From NCBI GenBank assembly GCA_038248955.1, contig JBBRWW010000130.1, positions 1-8,061 of the forward strand: 8,061 bases of DNA, read 5' to 3'. Shown here one piece after another: positions 6,569 through 8,061 of this stretch. Position 1 is the first letter of the stretch, and each line of letters begins with the position of its first letter. Under the pieces are notes generated by a model. That model saw nothing but the letters and a program-made list of their open reading frames with translations, had not been told where the DNA came from and made no database searches. The translations under genes and the position numbers were made by a program. This DNA comes from Lysobacter_K sp038248955 (GTDB taxonomy: Bacteria > Pseudomonadota > Gammaproteobacteria > Xanthomonadales > Xanthomonadaceae).

Positions 6569-7431
6569 CCGACCTGCCACCACCGTCAAAAGTGAAGATG
6601 GGGTTGGTCATCGACCTCGACACCTGCGTCGGTTGCCACGCGTGCGCGGTGAGCTGCAAGGAGTGGAATGCCGGCGGCTTCGCCGGTCCGTTGACCGACG
6701 AGCAGCCATACGGCAAGGACCCGACCGGCATCTGGTTCAACCGCGTGCACAGTTACGAGTTGGCCGCGACCGACTTCTCGACCCCGGCCTTCGATCCGCA
6801 TGCCGCGGCCCCGGCGCCGTCCAGCCCCGGCGCACGCAGCGCCTGCGCGACGACCAACAGCCTCGTCCAGGAGGCGTCGCAGCCGGCGATGACGCTGCAC
6901 TTCCCGCGTAGCTGCCTGCACTGCGAGGAGCCGGCCTGCGTCACCGTGTGCCCCACCGGCGCCAGCTACAAGCGCGCACAGGACGGCATCGTGCTGGTCG
7001 ACGAGGCCAAGTGCATCGGCTGCAAGCTGTGCTCGTGGGCCTGCCCGTATGGCGCGCGCGAGTACTCGCCGATCGAGGGCGTCATGAAGAAATGCACGCT
7101 GTGCATCGACCGCATCTACAACGAAAACCTCGAGGAAGCCGAGCGGCAACCCGCCTGCGTGCAGGCCTGCCCAACCAAGGCGCGGCATTTCGGCGACCTT
7201 GGCGACCCCGAATCGAAGGTGTCCAAACTCGTCGCCGCGCGCGGCGGCGTCGACCTGATGCCGACCCTGGGCTACAAGCCGGTCAACCAGTACCTGCCGC
7301 CGCGGCCGCGTCGCGCCGGTGACGCAGCCCCCGCGCCTGATGCTGCCGTGACAATGCCGCTGGCCGTGCCGCTCGACACCGCCGCGCTGCCGCCGATGCT
7401 GCGCTGGCTCGACCGGGTGCTGTCGCGATGA
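6565..7431 (+). CDS. soeB: Sulfite dehydrogenase SoeB, four-cluster ferredoxin-type electron-transfer subunit
   Basis: Carries electrons from SoeA to the membrane subunit SoeC. The 288-residue protein has sixteen cysteines in four ferredoxin-like sets: C21, C24, C27, C31 (DTCVGCHACAVSCKEWN); C117, C120, C125, C129 (CLHCEEPACVTVCPTG); C150, C153, C156, C160 (KCIGCKLCSWACPYG); and C177, C180, C198, C202. This is the standard pattern for four [4Fe-4S] clusters in DmsB-like subunits. GVMKKCTLCIDRIYNENL and ARHFGDLGDPES are typical of SoeB. I chose ATG 6565 because it gives the short tail before GLVIDLDTC that I expect; GTG 6556 and ATG 6598 are alternatives. Residues 66-108 form a stretch rich in Ala, Ser and Pro, with an extra cysteine at 94, that seems about 30 residues longer than in relatives. 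Canonical soeB follows soeA directly; here a transporter gene separates them. Its stop overlaps the ATG of a 50-codon ORF. Confidence 0.93.
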   Translation: MTDLPPPSKVKMGLVIDLDTCVGCHACAVSCKEWNAGGFAGPLTDEQPYGKDPTGIWFNRVHSYELAATDFSTPAFDPHAAAPAPSSPGARSACATTNSLVQEASQPAMTLHFPRSCLHCEEPACVTVCPTGASYKRAQDGIVLVDEAKCIGCKLCSWACPYGAREYSPIEGVMKKCTLCIDRIYNENLEEAERQPACVQACPTKARHFGDLGDPESKVSKLVAARGGVDLMPTLGYKPVNQYLPPRPRRAGDAAPAPDAAVTMPLAVPLDTAALPPMLRWLDRVLSR

Positions 7432-7580
7432 CGGCCGGGCGAGGGCCGATGTGCGCCGGCTGTGCGGCCGCCAAACCACGACCCCTGGCAGTGCGGCGCC
7501 ATCCTCGAAATCGCGCTTGCAGCGCCACGGGATCACCGCGCTCCGGTGCGTTCGGCGGCACCGGCCGGGGACGGTACTGA
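7428..7580 (+). CDS. Possible small basic cysteine-containing protein (50 aa) between soeB and soeC
   Basis: An ATG at 7428 overlaps the soeB stop as ATGA. The frame runs 50 codons to a TGA at 7578-7580, one base before the soeC ATG, so it fills the whole gap. A second in-frame ATG at 7449 follows GAGGG (7441-7445) and would give 43 residues. The product begins MTAGRGPMCAGCAAAKPRP, with a C-x2-C pair at 9 and 12, RRHPRNRAC around 23-31 and a Gly/Arg-rich tail. It has ten basic and no acidic residues. For coding: the exact fit, stop-start overlap and Shine-Dalgarno-like sequence. Against: third-position GC is only about two thirds by my count, lower than in the neighbours, and an R/A/P/G-rich composition is what noncoding frames of GC-rich DNA produce. 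I recognise no family. It could be a metal- or cluster-binding helper, a coupling element or a chance ORF. Confidence 0.35.
   Translation: MTAGRGPMCAGCAAAKPRPLAVRRHPRNRACSATGSPRSGAFGGTGRGRY
7567..7571 (+). promoter_or_regulatory. Shine-Dalgarno-like sequence before soeC
   Basis: GGGGA ends ten bases before the soeC ATG at 7582 and supports that start. It lies inside the 50-codon ORF, so ribosomes finishing that frame would stop beside it. Confidence 0.45.
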
Positions 7581-7581
7581 G

Positions 7582-8061
7582 ATGCATCCCGCATTCTCGG
7601 TCATCGCCTTCACAACCCTGTCCGGGGCCGGCTATGGCCTGCTCGCCGCGGTTGCATTCGCGATCCTCGGACAGGGCCACTCCGCGCGCGCGCTGCTGAT
7701 GCTGCTGGTGCTGGCGCTGGTGATGATCACGACCGGCCTGCTCAGCTCGCTGGCGCACCTGGGCAAGCCGCAGCGCGCCTGGCGGGCGATGTCGCAGTGG
7801 CGCAGCTCGTGGCTGTCGCGCGAAGGCGTGATGGCGTTGCTGACGTACGTGCCGGCGCTCGCGCTGGGCGCGCTGCTGTTGCCAAGCCTGATCGCCGCGA
7901 ATGCCGATGCCCCGGCTTTGCACGGCAACGCGCTGGGCATCGCGGCATGCGTGGCGGCGATCGGCGGCGCGCTGCTCACGGTGGTCTGCACCGCGATGAT
8001 CTACGCATCGCTGAAGCCGATCCCGGCGTGGCGACACGCGCTGGTGGTGCCGGCCTACCTG
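7582..8061 (+). CDS. soeC: Sulfite dehydrogenase SoeC, DmsC/NrfD-type membrane anchor, C-terminus cut by window end
   Basis: Membrane subunit that anchors SoeAB and passes electrons to quinone. The first 160 residues are in the window; DmsC-like anchors usually run about 270-330, so roughly half is present. The protein opens MHPAFSVIAFTTLSGAGYGL, the usual start of this family. Hydrophobic segments lie at about residues 5-29, 37-57, 83-105 and 116-138. Between segments two and three lies HLGKPQRAWRAMSQWRSSWL followed by SREG (residues 59-82), the conserved loop of DmsC/SoeC anchors, and CTAMIYASLKPI follows the fourth segment. It starts one base after the stop of the 50-codon ORF and 150 bases after soeB. 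The distinction from other DmsC-like anchors rests on its partners soeA and soeB. The frame is open to the window end with no stop. Confidence 0.92.
   Translation, partial: MHPAFSVIAFTTLSGAGYGLLAAVAFAILGQGHSARALLMLLVLALVMITTGLLSSLAHLGKPQRAWRAMSQWRSSWLSREGVMALLTYVPALALGALLLPSLIAANADAPALHGNALGIAACVAAIGGALLTVVCTAMIYASLKPIPAWRHALVVPAYL

Noticed and set aside
5589..6911. Overlapping plus-strand frame across the transporter and soeB
   Set aside because: It is an alternative frame of two clearly conserved genes and has low-complexity Arg/Gly/Pro composition.
1..8061. CRISPR arrays, tRNA or rRNA genes, insertion sequences
   Set aside because: No regularly spaced repeats, tRNA-like cloverleaf, rRNA sequence or transposase motif was noticed on either strand.

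Overview
The window is very GC-rich (roughly 70% by eye), has strongly GC3-biased genes and holds one main operon. Coding style and protein character suggest a proteobacterium, most likely a gammaproteobacterium of the Xanthomonadales/Lysobacteraceae type. That placement is inferred from protein resemblance and GC content, not from a marker gene.

Layout: (1) 1-704, minus strand, a WYL-domain transcriptional regulator cut by the window start. (2) 705-998, a divergent intergenic region with a candidate minus-strand promoter, a perfect 10-bp palindrome and a weak hairpin with a T tract. (3) 999-1622, plus strand, an unrecognised single-pass membrane protein. (4) 1774-8061, plus strand, a compact operon: soeA (molybdopterin catalytic subunit), an SLC13-type transporter with two RCK/TrkA-C domains, soeB (four [4Fe-4S] electron-transfer subunit) and soeC (DmsC/NrfD-type membrane anchor, cut by the window end).

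SoeABC is a cytoplasm-facing sulfite:quinone oxidoreductase. SoeA oxidises sulfite to sulfate at a molybdenum centre, SoeB carries electrons through its iron-sulfur clusters, and SoeC passes them to the quinone pool. SoeA has no Tat signal, which fits a cytoplasmic orientation. The main oddity is a transporter gene lying between soeA and soeB, which suggests that moving sulfite, sulfate or a related anion is tied to the enzyme.

The operon junctions are also unusual. At soeA/transporter there is a 14-bp tandem triplication and an 8-codon ORF overlapping the soeA stop. At transporter/soeB an 8-codon ORF with its own Shine-Dalgarno-like sequence ends in an ATGA overlap with the soeB start. At soeB/soeC a 50-codon ORF starts in an ATGA overlap with soeB and stops one base before soeC. 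Together they suggest a relay of translational coupling, or in the last case an undescribed small cysteine-containing protein. SoeA and SoeB each also carry a low-complexity insertion that I do not expect in the family.
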